A stretch of 64,000 nt of DNA from Dolomitihabitans soli (GTDB lineage: Bacteria > Actinomycetota > Actinomycetes > Streptosporangiales > Streptosporangiaceae), in the NCBI RefSeq assembly GCF_022213955.1, contig NZ_JAKNTW010000015.1:62001-126000 (forward strand), given 5' to 3'. The position numbers were made by a program, and so were the translations under genes. This document shows, in pieces, positions 1-8,719 of the stretch; positions within the stretch are counted from its first letter, which is position 1, and each line of letters begins with the position of its first letter. Below the pieces are notes generated by a model. It did not search any database. It worked only from the letters and a program-made list of their open reading frames with translations, and was not told the origin of the DNA.

Positions 1-605
1 ATGCCCTCAGCCCTCGCCACCGCCAGCGCGTGCGCGTAGCCGGCCATCGCGGTCCAGAAGATGTCGAGCAAGGCGATGTCGTATGCGGCCGCCCGGCCGA
101 TGTCCTCGCTGAGGTGGGTATGGGTGCCGCCCAGGGCGTCCAGTACGGGCCGATGCTCCCGGTAGAGCTCTTCTGGGCCGCTGTGGAGGAACACCGCGGC
201 CGGGGTTCCGATAGTCGGGGTGGGCGTCATGATCGCGCCGTCCAGGTATCCGATGCCATGCCCGGCCGCCCAGGCGGCGGTCGTCCGGGCACGGTCGGGG
301 GTGTCGGCGGTCAGGTTCACGACGGTACGTCCCTTGAGCGCGTCGGTGACCGTGTCGCGTCGAACGATGGCGTCCGCCGCGTCGTAGTTCACCACGCAGA
401 TCACGGTCAACCTGCTTGCGGCGACCGCCGTTTCGGGCGATCGGGCGCCCAGCGCGCCACGCTCCACCAACTCCCGATCCTTGCCCGGCGTCCGATTCCA
501 GATCGTGGTACGCAGACCGGCATCCAGGAAGGCGCCGGCCAGGGCCCGGCCCATGGGCCCCAGGCCGAGTACGGTGACGGCAGACTGTTCGGTGTGCGAG
601 GTCAT
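1..605 (-). CDS. NAD(P)-binding oxidoreductase of the 6PGDH/HIBADH type (3' end outside window)
   Basis: The visible 201 residues read from an ATG at 605 and run off the window. A Rossmann motif GLGPMG lies at about residues 14-19, followed by the usual N-R-T stretch (IWNRTPGK) that reads the NADP phosphate in this superfamily. Later segments (VNLTADTP, DGAIMTP) match the substrate loop of beta-hydroxyacid dehydrogenases and imine-reductase-like proteins. The gene is divergent from an HxlR regulator with only 50 bp between the starts, so that regulator probably controls it. The substrate cannot be inferred, and the C-terminal helical domain is mostly missing from view. Confidence 0.85.
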   Translation of the reverse strand, partial: MTSHTEQSAVTVLGLGPMGRALAGAFLDAGLRTTIWNRTPGKDRELVERGALGARSPETAVAASRLTVICVVNYDAADAIVRRDTVTDALKGRTVVNLTADTPDRARTTAAWAAGHGIGYLDGAIMTPTPTIGTPAAVFLHSGPEELYREHRPVLDALGGTHTHLSEDIGRAAAYDIALLDIFWTAMAGYAHALAVARAEG

Positions 606-655
606 GACTCAACTCCTGCTTAGATGTCGACAAAGGTGATGAATGGGGTGTGAAG

Positions 656-1006
656 ATGACGCGCAGTCGTGCCCAGGACCCGAATGTCTGCGGAGTGACC
701 GCCGCGATCGCCGTGATCGACGGCAAGTGGAAGACGATTCTGCTCTGGCTCCTGGAATCTGCTCCGCACCGTCCTGGCGAACTGCGCCGAAGACTGCCGG
801 GCCTCACCGAGAAAGTGCTGACCCAGACACTCCGCGAGATGGAGAACGACGGTCTGGTCCACCGAGAGGTGCACGATGTACGGCCACTTAAGACCGTGTA
901 CTCCCTGACCGCGTTCGGCCGCGAACTCTCCGCGTCGTTGGCGCCTCTTTCCGACTGGGGCCATCGTCGCCTGGAGAAATTGGCCGAGTCCCAGTCGGTC
1001 TCCTGA
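656..1006 (+). CDS. HxlR-family transcriptional regulator
   Basis: A 116-residue winged-helix protein. The N-terminal block with Cys followed by VIDGKWKT is the family signature (usually CPV..VIGGKW), and the recognition region TEKVLTQTLREMENDGLVHR follows at about residues 50-70. ATG 656 is chosen because a GGGG stretch lies 7 bases upstream; an in-frame GTG at 650 is an alternative. HxlR proteins are often redox, aldehyde or electrophile sensors that use the N-terminal cysteine, which is present here. The close divergent arrangement with the NAD-binding oxidoreductase points to local control of that gene. Confidence 0.9.
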   Translation: MTRSRAQDPNVCGVTAAIAVIDGKWKTILLWLLESAPHRPGELRRRLPGLTEKVLTQTLREMENDGLVHREVHDVRPLKTVYSLTAFGRELSASLAPLSDWGHRRLEKLAESQSVS

Positions 1007-1329
1007 TGCGCGGCAAACCTCCCCGTCTCGCCTGCATCTGACGGCCCTCCGACCGCCCACGACCAAGCTTCAGGCAGCCCCGGCCCAGCCGACAAGTACC
1101 CACAAAAAAGTGGCTACGACGGCGATCTGAAGCCCCCGGGAGGAACTCGGCCGCCGGTGCGTTCGCGCTGGGGGCGAGCGCACCGGCCGTCGGCGAGGGC
1201 ACCGCGCGGCACGCAGCCGTCGTGGTGTCGGTGCGCTTGATCGGAACGGGCCTGATGCACACGCCGTACTGCTAGCATCTGGACAATTGTCCAGTACGGT
1301 CGTCCAGGTCGATTGTCCAGGTTGGGGTT
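1007..1329. other. Intergenic region upstream of a TetR gene
   Basis: No convincing gene is visible. A plus-strand open frame ending with TAG at 1273-1275 carries a hydrophobic, Ala/Gly/Val-rich tail that could be the end of a decayed membrane protein, but I cannot assign it. The last 50 bases hold a strong palindrome, listed separately. Confidence 0.5.
1279..1320 (+). promoter_or_regulatory. Probable TetR operator: 16-bp palindrome plus a repeated half site
   Basis: CTGGACAATTGTCCAG at 1279-1294 is a perfect 16-bp palindrome. The half site TTGTCCAG occurs again at 1313-1320, 26 bases (about 2.5 helical turns) further on, preceded by a GTCCAG at 1302-1307. The block lies 10-50 bases upstream of the TetR gene start. 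This is the expected place and form for a TetR autoregulatory site. The assignment to that regulator is inference. Confidence 0.7.
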
Positions 1330-1905
1330 ATGGAGATAGCAGTGGAACGCGGGCGGGCCACCCGGCAGCGCCTGCTGAGGGCCGCGGTCGCGCTGGTCGG
1401 TGAGGTCGGATGGAACGGCGTCACCACCCGGCTGGTGGCCAAGCGCGCGGATGTCAGCCCGGGCGTGGTGCATTACCACTACGCCTCGGTGACGGATCTG
1501 CTGATCGCCGCCTGTACGGAACATGGCGGCGTGATGCTCGAGCAGATCTCGCAGGGTCTGGTCGAGCAAGAGGATCTGGCTGATGGGGTGACCTGGCTGC
1601 TGGGGGAGTTGGCGAGTTATCCCGCGGACGACCCGGCAGCGCTGCTGCTCGCCGAGGCGTTTCTGGCGTCCAGCCGATTGCCCGAGTTGCGCGCCGATCT
1701 CGCCGTTCTCCTCAACAGGTTCCGCGTGACCGTCGCGGAGTGGCTGCGCGCGCACGGTTATGAGGGCGACGCCGACGTTCTCGCCGTGCTGCTGTCGGCT
1801 CTGCTGGACGGTGTGGCGCTGCATCGCGGCGTTGATCCGGGATTGGATCCGCAGGCGCTGGCCGTACCGTTGCGGCGGCTCTTCGCTTCGGAGCCGCAGG
1901 CATGA
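1330..1905 (+). CDS. TetR/AcrR-family transcriptional regulator
   Basis: 191 residues. The N-terminal HTH is clear: RATRQRLLRAAVALVGEVGW, then TTRLVAKRADVSPGVVHYHY with the typical H-Y-H-Y end of the recognition helix and a following acidic/leucine helix. The C-terminal ligand domain is Leu/Ala rich and unassigned. An ATG lies at 1330; an in-frame GTG at 1342 has a better Shine-Dalgarno (GGAG at 1332-1335) and may be the true start. It precedes a FAD monooxygenase and a deazaflavin-type reductase on the same strand, so it likely controls them together with itself through the palindrome just upstream. It may sense an aromatic or polyketide-like compound. Confidence 0.92.
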   Translation: MEIAVERGRATRQRLLRAAVALVGEVGWNGVTTRLVAKRADVSPGVVHYHYASVTDLLIAACTEHGGVMLEQISQGLVEQEDLADGVTWLLGELASYPADDPAALLLAEAFLASSRLPELRADLAVLLNRFRVTVAEWLRAHGYEGDADVLAVLLSALLDGVALHRGVDPGLDPQALAVPLRRLFASEPQA

Positions 1906-2002
1906 CGGGCGCGGTGGGCGGAGGTGGCGGCCTGATGGTCCGCACGTCTGGCATCGGCTCCATCGTCGCTCGGCGGGCCGGCGGATCCGGGCAGGGGCGC
2001 CG

Positions 2003-3169
2003 ATGAAGATCCTGATCTCCGGCGGTGGGGTGGCAGGGCTGACCCTGGCCTACTGGCTGCACCGATACGGCCAGACCCCGGTGGTGGTGGAACGGGCGGC
2101 GCGGACTGGCGTGGGCGGGTACGGCGTCGACTTCTTCGGCACCGGCTACGACATCGCCGAACGGATGGGCCTGACCGCACAGTTTCAGCCTCGGCGGATT
2201 CCGGCCGATTCCGTGGTGTTCGTCGACGACGCGGGCCGGGAGCGGGCACGGCTGGATCGCACCCTCGTGGAGCGAATCGTGCGGGGGCCCTCGCTGCCCA
2301 TGATGCACGCGGCACTGGAGCAGGTACTGGCCGAGGCCGTCTCCGACCACGTGGAGATCCGGCACGAGCGATCGATCTCCGCGCTGCGGGAGCACCCCGG
2401 CGGCGTCGACGTCCGCTTCGTGGACGGCGCCCAGGAAACCTTCGACCTGCTCATCGGAGCTGACGGCGTGCACTCGCTCACCCGTCGGCTCGTGTTCGGC
2501 CCCGAACCGGACTTCGCCAGGTACCTCGGGTACCACATGGCCAGTTATCCGCTGGCCGACGAGTTCGATCTGGGCCCGGTCAGGACGCATTACACCGCCG
2601 CGGGCCGGCAGGTCGTGGTCTACCGGACCGACGTGCCGGGCCAGGTCATCGCGCTGTTTCTGTTCAAGGCCCCGCACGCGGGCAACATCCCCCGGACTGA
2701 GCGGCTCGGCCGATTGCGGACGGCCTTCGCCGGCATGGGCTGGATCACCCAGCGGCTCCTCGACCGCGCACCCGAGGACGGCAGCATCTTCATGGACGCC
2801 ATGTCACAGATCGTCGTGCCAACCTGGCATCGCGGCAGAGTGGCGTTGGTCGGGGACGCGTGCGGGTGCATGACGCTGGTCTCGGCACAGGGTGTCTCCA
2901 TGGCGATGGCAGGCGCCTATCTCCTCGCCCAGGCGCTGCACGAGTACGGCGGGGACCATCGGCGGGCGTTTGAGCGATACCAGAGCCGGATGCGGCCCGA
3001 GATCGTCCGGCGGCAACGCACCGCCCGCTACGCCGCTCGCACGATCGTGCCGTCCAACCGGTTCGCCGTCAGCGCCCAGCACTCGGTCATGCGCCTGGTG
3101 ATGCGGCCCGCCTTCGCCCCCGTCCTGCGCCGCCAGTTCGGTGCGGGCAGCATTCTGGCAGGAGGTTGA
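2003..3169 (+). CDS. FAD-dependent monooxygenase (PHBH/TetX-like, group A)
   Basis: 388 residues from ATG 2003; the frame is open further upstream but the dinucleotide-binding motif GGGVAGLTLAY starts at residue 7, which fixes the N-terminus. The mid-protein GADGVHSLTRR (FAD/NAD ribose DG motif) and the C-terminal LVGDACGCM (GD motif) complete the group A flavoprotein hydroxylase pattern. Such enzymes hydroxylate aromatic or polyketide substrates with NAD(P)H and O2, and TetX-type members inactivate tetracyclines. It follows the TetR gene by about 100 bases and its TGA touches the SD of the next gene. A detoxification role is plausible from context only. Confidence 0.9.
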   Translation: MKILISGGGVAGLTLAYWLHRYGQTPVVVERAARTGVGGYGVDFFGTGYDIAERMGLTAQFQPRRIPADSVVFVDDAGRERARLDRTLVERIVRGPSLPMMHAALEQVLAEAVSDHVEIRHERSISALREHPGGVDVRFVDGAQETFDLLIGADGVHSLTRRLVFGPEPDFARYLGYHMASYPLADEFDLGPVRTHYTAAGRQVVVYRTDVPGQVIALFLFKAPHAGNIPRTERLGRLRTAFAGMGWITQRLLDRAPEDGSIFMDAMSQIVVPTWHRGRVALVGDACGCMTLVSAQGVSMAMAGAYLLAQALHEYGGDHRRAFERYQSRMRPEIVRRQRTARYAARTIVPSNRFAVSAQHSVMRLVMRPAFAPVLRRQFGAGSILAGG

Positions 3170-3171
3170 TC

Positions 3172-3648
3172 ATGGAAACGGCAGCCACGCCACCACCCCC
3201 CTCAGGGCTGCGCCGCTTGGCGTTCCGTCTGCCCATCCTGCTCTACCGCGCGCATGCGGGCCGACTGCTGGGCGGACGGTTCATGCTCTTGACCCACACC
3301 GGCCGCGTCACCGGCAAGCCGCGCCAGGTGGTCATCGAGGTGATCGAGCACGACCCCGTTGACGGCAGCTACGTCGTGCCCTCCGGCTATGGAAGCCGCT
3401 CTGACTGGTACCGCAACATTCTCCGCACCCCCGAGGTGCTCGTGCAGGTCGGCTCCCGCGTCCGCCCCATGACGGCCATTCCCCTGCCGCCCGAAACGGG
3501 CGCCCACGTCATGGCCCGGTACGGCAGGAGACATCCAAGGTTCGGCAAGAGGCTCGCGCGTTTCATGGGCTTCCTGGTCGACGGCAGCGAGACCGACTAC
3601 CAGGAAGTCGGCCGCCGTATCGCCTTCGTGCGTTTCGTTGCCCGCTGA
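3172..3648 (+). CDS. Nitroreductase/quinone reductase of the F420-dependent Ddn type
   Basis: 158 residues. GGAGG at 3161-3165 sits 6 bases before ATG 3172, so that start is preferred over an in-frame TTG at 3166. The core matches the deazaflavin-dependent nitroreductase family: FMLLTHTGRVTGKPRQV near residues 37-53, then SYVVPSGYGSRSDWYRNIL, the cofactor- and substrate-contact block. Family members use F420H2 to reduce quinones or nitro compounds at the membrane face; F420 is a normal actinomycete cofactor. It overlaps translationally with the upstream FAD monooxygenase, so the two flavin-type enzymes are probably one TetR-controlled transcript. Confidence 0.9.
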   Translation: METAATPPPPSGLRRLAFRLPILLYRAHAGRLLGGRFMLLTHTGRVTGKPRQVVIEVIEHDPVDGSYVVPSGYGSRSDWYRNILRTPEVLVQVGSRVRPMTAIPLPPETGAHVMARYGRRHPRFGKRLARFMGFLVDGSETDYQEVGRRIAFVRFVAR

Positions 3649-3728
3649 CCCGTTGCGGCGCCGAGCGTGCACGCCACTCGCCTGGGTGCTCCGGCCCGAC
3701 GGAGGGACATGAGGATGAACCGGCCGAC

Positions 3729-5900
3729 TCAGGTGATCATGAGCCGGGACCTGCCCTCCGCCGACGAGCTTGTTCCCGCGTAGACGTCGACCGCTCCGGG
3801 CTCCACCACGAACTCGCCAGTCGGGTCGTTCGTCCAGAACCCCAGGTCCGCCGCGGCGAGAGTGAATCGCACCACCGTGCTCTCGCCGCGCGCCAGGGTG
3901 ATCCGGTGGAAGCCGCGCAGGCGACGTACGGGTTGGACGATGGACGCCACGAGGTCGTGGACGTACAGCTGGACGACCTCGTCGCCCGCGCGGCTACCCG
4001 TGTTCCGTACCGCGACGGTCACATCGACGGTCGCGCCGGCACGCAGGGCGCTCGCGGCGATCCGGTCGCGGCTCAGCTGCGGCTCGCCGGTGGCGAAAGT
4101 GGTGTAGCTGAGGCCGTGGCCGAACGGGAACTGCGGCCCGTCGGCCAGGTCGACGTACTTGGAGACGTACTTGACGTCCGGCTGCGCGGGGTCGTACGGG
4201 CGGCCCGTGTTCTCCCGGTTGTAGTAGACGGGGACCTGACCCGCGGAGCGTGGGAACGTCACCGGCAGTTTCCCGCCGGGGTTGACCGCTCCCGTCAGGA
4301 CGTCCGCGATGGCGCGGCCGGCTTCGATGCCGGGATGCCAGGCCATGACGACGGCCGCGGCCGAGTCCAGCCAGCCGCCGATCGTCAGCGGCCGTCCGGC
4401 CACCAGCACGACGGTGAACGGTTTGCCCGTTGCCGCGACAGCCGCGATGAGCTCCTCCTGGGCGCCGGGCAGGCCGAGGCCGGAGCGCGTCGCCGCTTCG
4501 CCGCTGAGCGCGGGAGGTTCGCCGACCACGACGACCACCGCGTCCGCGGCCCGCGCGGCCGCGACCGCCTCCGCGATGCCGTCCCGGGCATCGCCCTCCG
4601 CCTCGACTCCCCGGGCGTGACGGATCCTGGCCTGCGGTGCCGCTGCCTGCAGAGCCTCGACGACCGTGCCGGACGGGAATCTCCGCTGTGCGTCCGGGAG
4701 GACCCAGGCGCCCAGCAGATCCCCGGAGTCGGCGAACGGGCCGATCACGGCGATGGTGGACGCCTTGAGGTCCAGCGGCAGGGCGGCGGCGTCGTTCTTC
4801 AGCAGCACCATGCACCGGGCGGCCGCCTCGCGTGCCGCCGACCGGGCCGACGCGGTTGGTGCGGCCACCGCCGCACCCTCGTCCACGTAGGGCCGGTCGA
4901 AGAGACCCAGCCGGAACTTCAGCCGCAGCACGCGCGCCACCGCGTCGTCCAGCCGCTGCTGCGTGATGTGTCCGGCGGACAGCAGTTCCTCGCCGTGCTC
5001 GGCGAGGCTGGTGCTGACCATCTCCATGTCGACGCCGGAGGTCAGCGCCAGCCGTCCCGCGTCCGCGGCATCGGCCGCGTAGCCGTGGACGAGCAGTTCG
5101 TGGACGCCCGCCCAGTCGCTGACCACGACGCCGCCGAAATCCCACTGCTGCTTCAGGATGCCGGTCAGGAGATGGGCGTTGCCGTGCGCGGGTACGCCGC
5201 TGACGGTGTTGAACGATGCCATGAACGTGGCCACGCCCGCGTCGGCGGCGGCCTGAAACGGCGGCAGGTAGGTGTTGCGCAGACGCTGCTCGGAGACGTC
5301 CACCGTGTTGTAGTCGCGGCCGCCCTCCGCGCCCCCGTAGGCGGCGAAGTGCTTGGCACAGGCCGCGATCCGGTCCGGGGAGCCGAGGTCGTGGCCCTCG
5401 TAGCCGCAGATCTTGGCCGCCGCGTACCGTGCGGTGAGATAGGGATCCTCACCGAAGCTTTCCGCGATCCGTCCCCAGCGCGGCTCGCGCGTGACGTCGA
5501 TCATCGGGGAGAACGTCCAGTGCACGCCGTTGGACCGGGCCTCGCGCGCCGAGGTGGCCCCGTCGGCCTCGGCGACCGCGGGATCGAAGGCGGCCGCCTG
5601 GGCGAGTGGGATGGGGAACGTCGTCCAGTAGCCGTGGATGACGTCCAGGCCGAACACCAGCGGGATGCCGAGGCGGGATTCCTCGACCGCGATGCGCTGC
5701 AGAGCGTTGCCGCTCGCCGCTCCGAAGACGTTGAGCACCGAGCCGAGCAGGCCCTCCCGGGCGGCGGTCTCGGCCTGTGCGGTGCCCGCGCTCGCGCCGG
5801 GCCCGGTGTCCCAGGCCCAGGAGAGCTGCTGGAGCTGCCCCAGCTTCTCCCGGGTGGTCATACGGCCGAGCAGTTCCTTGATCCTGTCCTCGTGCGGCAT
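3729..5900 (-). CDS. Glycoside hydrolase family 3 beta-glucosidase (BglX type)
   Basis: 723 residues, intracellular (no signal peptide). Order: GH3 N-terminal (beta/alpha)8 domain about 10-320, C-terminal alpha/beta domain about 365-590, fibronectin-III-like domain about 635-715. Substrate-binding KHFAAYG lies near 183-189, and the nucleophile is the Asp in VVSDWAG (D262). The start at 5900 is preceded by a GAGGAG Shine-Dalgarno. It is the last gene of a minus-strand set: sugar-binding lipoprotein, GH16 endoglucanase, this enzyme. The neighbours suggest that it splits laminari- or gluco-oligosaccharides imported after GH16 attack on beta-glucan. Confidence 0.95.
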   Translation of the reverse strand: MPHEDRIKELLGRMTTREKLGQLQQLSWAWDTGPGASAGTAQAETAAREGLLGSVLNVFGAASGNALQRIAVEESRLGIPLVFGLDVIHGYWTTFPIPLAQAAAFDPAVAEADGATSAREARSNGVHWTFSPMIDVTREPRWGRIAESFGEDPYLTARYAAAKICGYEGHDLGSPDRIAACAKHFAAYGGAEGGRDYNTVDVSEQRLRNTYLPPFQAAADAGVATFMASFNTVSGVPAHGNAHLLTGILKQQWDFGGVVVSDWAGVHELLVHGYAADAADAGRLALTSGVDMEMVSTSLAEHGEELLSAGHITQQRLDDAVARVLRLKFRLGLFDRPYVDEGAAVAAPTASARSAAREAAARCMVLLKNDAAALPLDLKASTIAVIGPFADSGDLLGAWVLPDAQRRFPSGTVVEALQAAAPQARIRHARGVEAEGDARDGIAEAVAAARAADAVVVVVGEPPALSGEAATRSGLGLPGAQEELIAAVAATGKPFTVVLVAGRPLTIGGWLDSAAAVVMAWHPGIEAGRAIADVLTGAVNPGGKLPVTFPRSAGQVPVYYNRENTGRPYDPAQPDVKYVSKYVDLADGPQFPFGHGLSYTTFATGEPQLSRDRIAASALRAGATVDVTVAVRNTGSRAGDEVVQLYVHDLVASIVQPVRRLRGFHRITLARGESTVVRFTLAAADLGFWTNDPTGEFVVEPGAVDVYAGTSSSAEGRSRLMIT

Positions 5901-5975
5901 GCCTGGCGGCTCCTCTCGGTGCGGGTGTGTGGGGCCCGCCCCCGGCTGTCGGGTGCCGGGAGCGGACAGCCGGCG

Positions 5976-6785
5976 TCAGCCGAGGTTCGCGTCCTGGTAG
6001 ACGCGCACACTGTCGATCTTGAACTGCTGCGGGAACGGGACGCTCGCGTCGGGATGACCGATCCACGAGGCGCCCACCGCGGTGTTCATGATGATGTGCA
6101 TCGGGGTGTTGAAGTAGTTGCCGGCCGGGCTGAACTGGCAGGTCTGCTGCCCGTCCACGAAGTACGTCAGCTTCGGTCCGGGTTCCCAGACGAGGCTGTA
6201 CGTGTGATAGCCGGCGGACAGGTTGACGGAGCTCTCGTACGTGCAGCCCTGGTTGGCCCCGAGGTCAGTGCCGTTGGGGGTGTCGGCGTAGTGCAGTGCG
6301 TGCTTCACCTTGTACGGCGTGTTCCACATCTCGGCGAAGTCGATCTCGTTGCCGCCCGGGCCGGGCCAGTTGTAGGTCTTGTCGCCCTGCAGCCACAGCG
6401 CCGGCCAGATACCGGTCCCCATGGGCGGCACCTTCGCCACCACCTCGATCTTTCCGTACGTGAAGGAGAAGCGGCCCTTCGTCCAGACCATGCCGGAGGT
6501 GTAGGCCTTGGAGCCGTACTGCCGTTTCTCCGTGGTCAGCACCAGGTTGCTGCTGCCGGTGGTGACGTCGAAGGAGGCGTAGGCCTGATCGCTGCCGGGG
6601 TTGGTGGTGCCCTCCAGGGCACCCCACTTCTGCGGATCGAGGCTGCTGTCGAAGGTGTCACCCCAGACGAACTGCCAGTTGGGTGCCGCCTGCGCCGCGG
6701 CGGTCGTGGCACCGGCCTGGGCCGGCATCGCGACGGCGGCCAGCAGCGCGGCCGCGGCCAGCAGCCGACCTGTTCTCATACGCAT
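5976..6785 (-). CDS. Secreted GH16 endo-beta-glucanase (laminarinase/lichenase type)
   Basis: 269 residues with a Sec signal peptide (RTGRLLAAAALLAAVAMPAQA, cleavage near residue 24). The catalytic E-x-D-x-x-E motif is present as NEIDFAEMW with nucleophile E147, D149 and acid/base E152. The upstream GIWPALWLQGD and downstream W-rich strands fit the beta-jellyroll family. There is no carbohydrate-binding module, so it is a bare catalytic domain. It lies between the sugar-binding lipoprotein (54 bp upstream) and the GH3 beta-glucosidase, forming an extracellular-depolymerise, import, intracellular-hydrolyse set. 1,3- versus 1,3-1,4-glucan specificity cannot be read from sequence alone. Confidence 0.95.
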   Translation of the reverse strand: MRMRTGRLLAAAALLAAVAMPAQAGATTAAAQAAPNWQFVWGDTFDSSLDPQKWGALEGTTNPGSDQAYASFDVTTGSSNLVLTTEKRQYGSKAYTSGMVWTKGRFSFTYGKIEVVAKVPPMGTGIWPALWLQGDKTYNWPGPGGNEIDFAEMWNTPYKVKHALHYADTPNGTDLGANQGCTYESSVNLSAGYHTYSLVWEPGPKLTYFVDGQQTCQFSPAGNYFNTPMHIIMNTAVGASWIGHPDASVPFPQQFKIDSVRVYQDANLG

Positions 6786-6839
6786 CGCACTCTCCTTGCT
6801 GGGGGGTGATCGAAACTGGGGGGTGATCGGAACGGTCGA

Positions 6840-8477
6840 TCAGCGCTGCTTGGCGTACGCGGCCTCGAACTCCTTGCGGACCTGGTCGCCGCCGGACTGA
6901 CGCCAGGTGCGGACGGTGCCGGACCAGTCGGACAACGGCTTGTTGCCGCGGACGATCTCGCTCAGGGCGCCGCTGAGGATCTTGGACAGTGCGGAGCCCT
7001 TGGCCGCCTGAGTGGCGGAGTACAGGCCGACGGTCGGATCCGCGACGAGCAGCGGCGCGACCTTCTTGTGGAAGGCGTACTGCTTGTCCACCACCGTCTT
7101 CTTGCCCGGGCCGAGGATCGGCGGGCTGTCGATGAGGTACTGCATGGGGATCTTGACGTTCGTCTCGCCCTGCTTGGTGGGCGTCGGTACGCCGTCCTGC
7201 ATCGTGTAGTCGACGCCTTCGACGCCGAACTTCCGGAACAGGTGCTCGGCGGTGCCGAACGGGGCCGCCATCCAGTTCGCGATAGCGAGCAGCTGCTTGA
7301 TCCGGACCTCGTCGCCCTTCTTGATGCCGGTGACCGCGAAGCTGCCCCCACCGGTGAGGTGCCGGCCCTCGCCGCCGTCGAACGCCGGAGCGGCCATGGC
7401 ACCGACGTCGATGCTCCGATAGGCGGCGAGCAGGATGTCCCAGGCCGCGTAGCCGTCGACCTTCAGGGCGATCTTGCCAGTGCCGAACCAGTCGCGGCCC
7501 TGCTGGAACGTCGCGCTGAACGCGTCGGGGTGGAAGAGCCCCTGCTTGACCATCGCGGCGACGGCGTCGAGGGCTTTCGGGTAGGCGTCGGTCTCGACGG
7601 CGTTGGTGAACTTGCCGCCCTCGACCGACCAGCCGTTCGGCGCACCGGCCATGGTCAGGACGAACATCAGCGCCCCACCGCCCCCGACGCCCGTGTCGCC
7701 CAGCGCCCAGCGTCCGGCCTTCGCGTCGGTCAGGCCCTTGCACAGCTCGACGAACTCCCGGTAGCTCTGCGGCGCCGGGTTGAGTGAGCGCTCCGCGATC
7801 AGGTCGTCGCGGGTGAACATCATGTTGCCGATGCTCGCCCGCGGCGTCGGCAGCCCGTAGATGCCGCCGTTCGCGATCATCGGACGCCAGGAGAACTCGG
7901 GGGTGTTGGCCAGGAACGGGTACTCCTTGACCGCGTCGCCCGACAGGTACGGAGTCAGATCGGCGAACTTCGCCTTCAGCACCGCGGGCAGGTTCGGGGT
8001 CGAGGCCTGGAGCATGACCATGTCCGGCAGGTCTCCGCCGGCGATCGTCGTGGTCAGCTTGGTGCCGTAGTCGGCATCGGGGACGATGTTGAACGCCAGC
8101 TCGGCGCCGACCCGGTCGTTGAGGGCTTGCCAGTACTTGTTGCCGCCGACGGCGGGAGGCACCGGGTTGAACGTGTTGACCAGGATGTCGACCTTTCCAG
8201 CGCCCTCCCCGGGCCTGCCCGAGAGGGCGGCGACGAGGCTTGCCGGATAGCCGTAGAAGCCCGGTAGCAGGTTGTCGCCGGCCGGCAGGTCCGGCTCCAC
8301 CCCGGCGAACGGGATGTAGGCCGGCAGCTTCAGCCGGGCGTTGGCCGCAGCGGTGTCGCCGTCGGCTGTGTTACCGCCGCCGCACGCTGCGGTGAGCGGT
8401 CCAGCAGCGGCCGCGAGCGACAGCGCGCCCGCGCCGCGCAGTAGGCCGCGACGGCTCAGGACTCGGTGCTGGTTCAC
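6840..8477 (-). CDS. ABC sugar transporter substrate-binding lipoprotein with Tat signal (LplA-like)
   Basis: 545 residues from GTG 8477, which has AGAGGAGA upstream; the open frame extends further but codes no signal before this point. A twin-arginine motif SRRGLLRG at residues 8-15 is followed by a hydrophobic stretch and a lipid-attachment Cys (C32, in LTAACGG). The long body is of the LplA/oligosaccharide-binding type that pairs with LplB/LplC permeases. The two permease genes lie across the divergent promoter at 11.4-13.3 kb. It heads the minus-strand GH16-GH3 transcript. The likely ligand is an oligosaccharide released by GH16, by context. Confidence 0.92.
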   Translation of the reverse strand: MNQHRVLSRRGLLRGAGALSLAAAAGPLTAACGGGNTADGDTAAANARLKLPAYIPFAGVEPDLPAGDNLLPGFYGYPASLVAALSGRPGEGAGKVDILVNTFNPVPPAVGGNKYWQALNDRVGAELAFNIVPDADYGTKLTTTIAGGDLPDMVMLQASTPNLPAVLKAKFADLTPYLSGDAVKEYPFLANTPEFSWRPMIANGGIYGLPTPRASIGNMMFTRDDLIAERSLNPAPQSYREFVELCKGLTDAKAGRWALGDTGVGGGGALMFVLTMAGAPNGWSVEGGKFTNAVETDAYPKALDAVAAMVKQGLFHPDAFSATFQQGRDWFGTGKIALKVDGYAAWDILLAAYRSIDVGAMAAPAFDGGEGRHLTGGGSFAVTGIKKGDEVRIKQLLAIANWMAAPFGTAEHLFRKFGVEGVDYTMQDGVPTPTKQGETNVKIPMQYLIDSPPILGPGKKTVVDKQYAFHKKVAPLLVADPTVGLYSATQAAKGSALSKILSGALSEIVRGNKPLSDWSGTVRTWRQSGGDQVRKEFEAAYAKQR

Positions 8478-8551
8478 GTGCGCGTCTCCTCTCGAGAGCG
8501 GTGTGTGCACGGGGCGAGTCCATCTGTGAGGAACCGCGGGCAGACACCCTT

Positions 8552-8573
8552 TGATAAAGCGCATCATCTGATG
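8552..8573. promoter_or_regulatory. Possible second LacI-type operator upstream of the sugar-binding protein gene
   Basis: The stretch shares TGATAA-N-GCGC with the stronger operator at 8686-8705 and ends in the inverted repeat CATCA-TC-TGATG (8562-8573). It sits 75-95 bases upstream of the minus-strand sugar-binding gene. Weak symmetry makes this a candidate only. Confidence 0.4.
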
Positions 8574-8685
8574 GCTTCGGACCTTAAAAGGGATGTGTCC
8601 AAACTGTCAATACCCGGTAAAACAACTGGATATCGACGTATTACTTGACCCTTCCGGCGACCCGTGGCTAGAGTGACCGCCGCAA

Positions 8686-8705
8686 CTGATAATGCGCGAT
8701 ATCAG
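8686..8705. promoter_or_regulatory. LacI-type operator in the divergent control region
   Basis: A 20-bp inverted repeat, CTGATA-N8-TATCAG with the central ATGCGCGA, lies 15 bases before the LacI gene start and about 210 bases from the divergent lipoprotein gene. Form (about 20 bp with a CG-containing centre) and place fit a LacI-family site for autoregulation and control of both arms of the beta-glucan locus. Confidence 0.6.
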
Positions 8706-8719
8706 ATTGGACCGACACC

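Noticed and set aside
3906-6809. 967-codon open frame on the plus strand opposite the GH3 and GH16 genes
   Set aside because: It is an artefact of high third-position GC opposite two clear glycoside hydrolases; its product is Arg/Gly/Val-rich with no domain.
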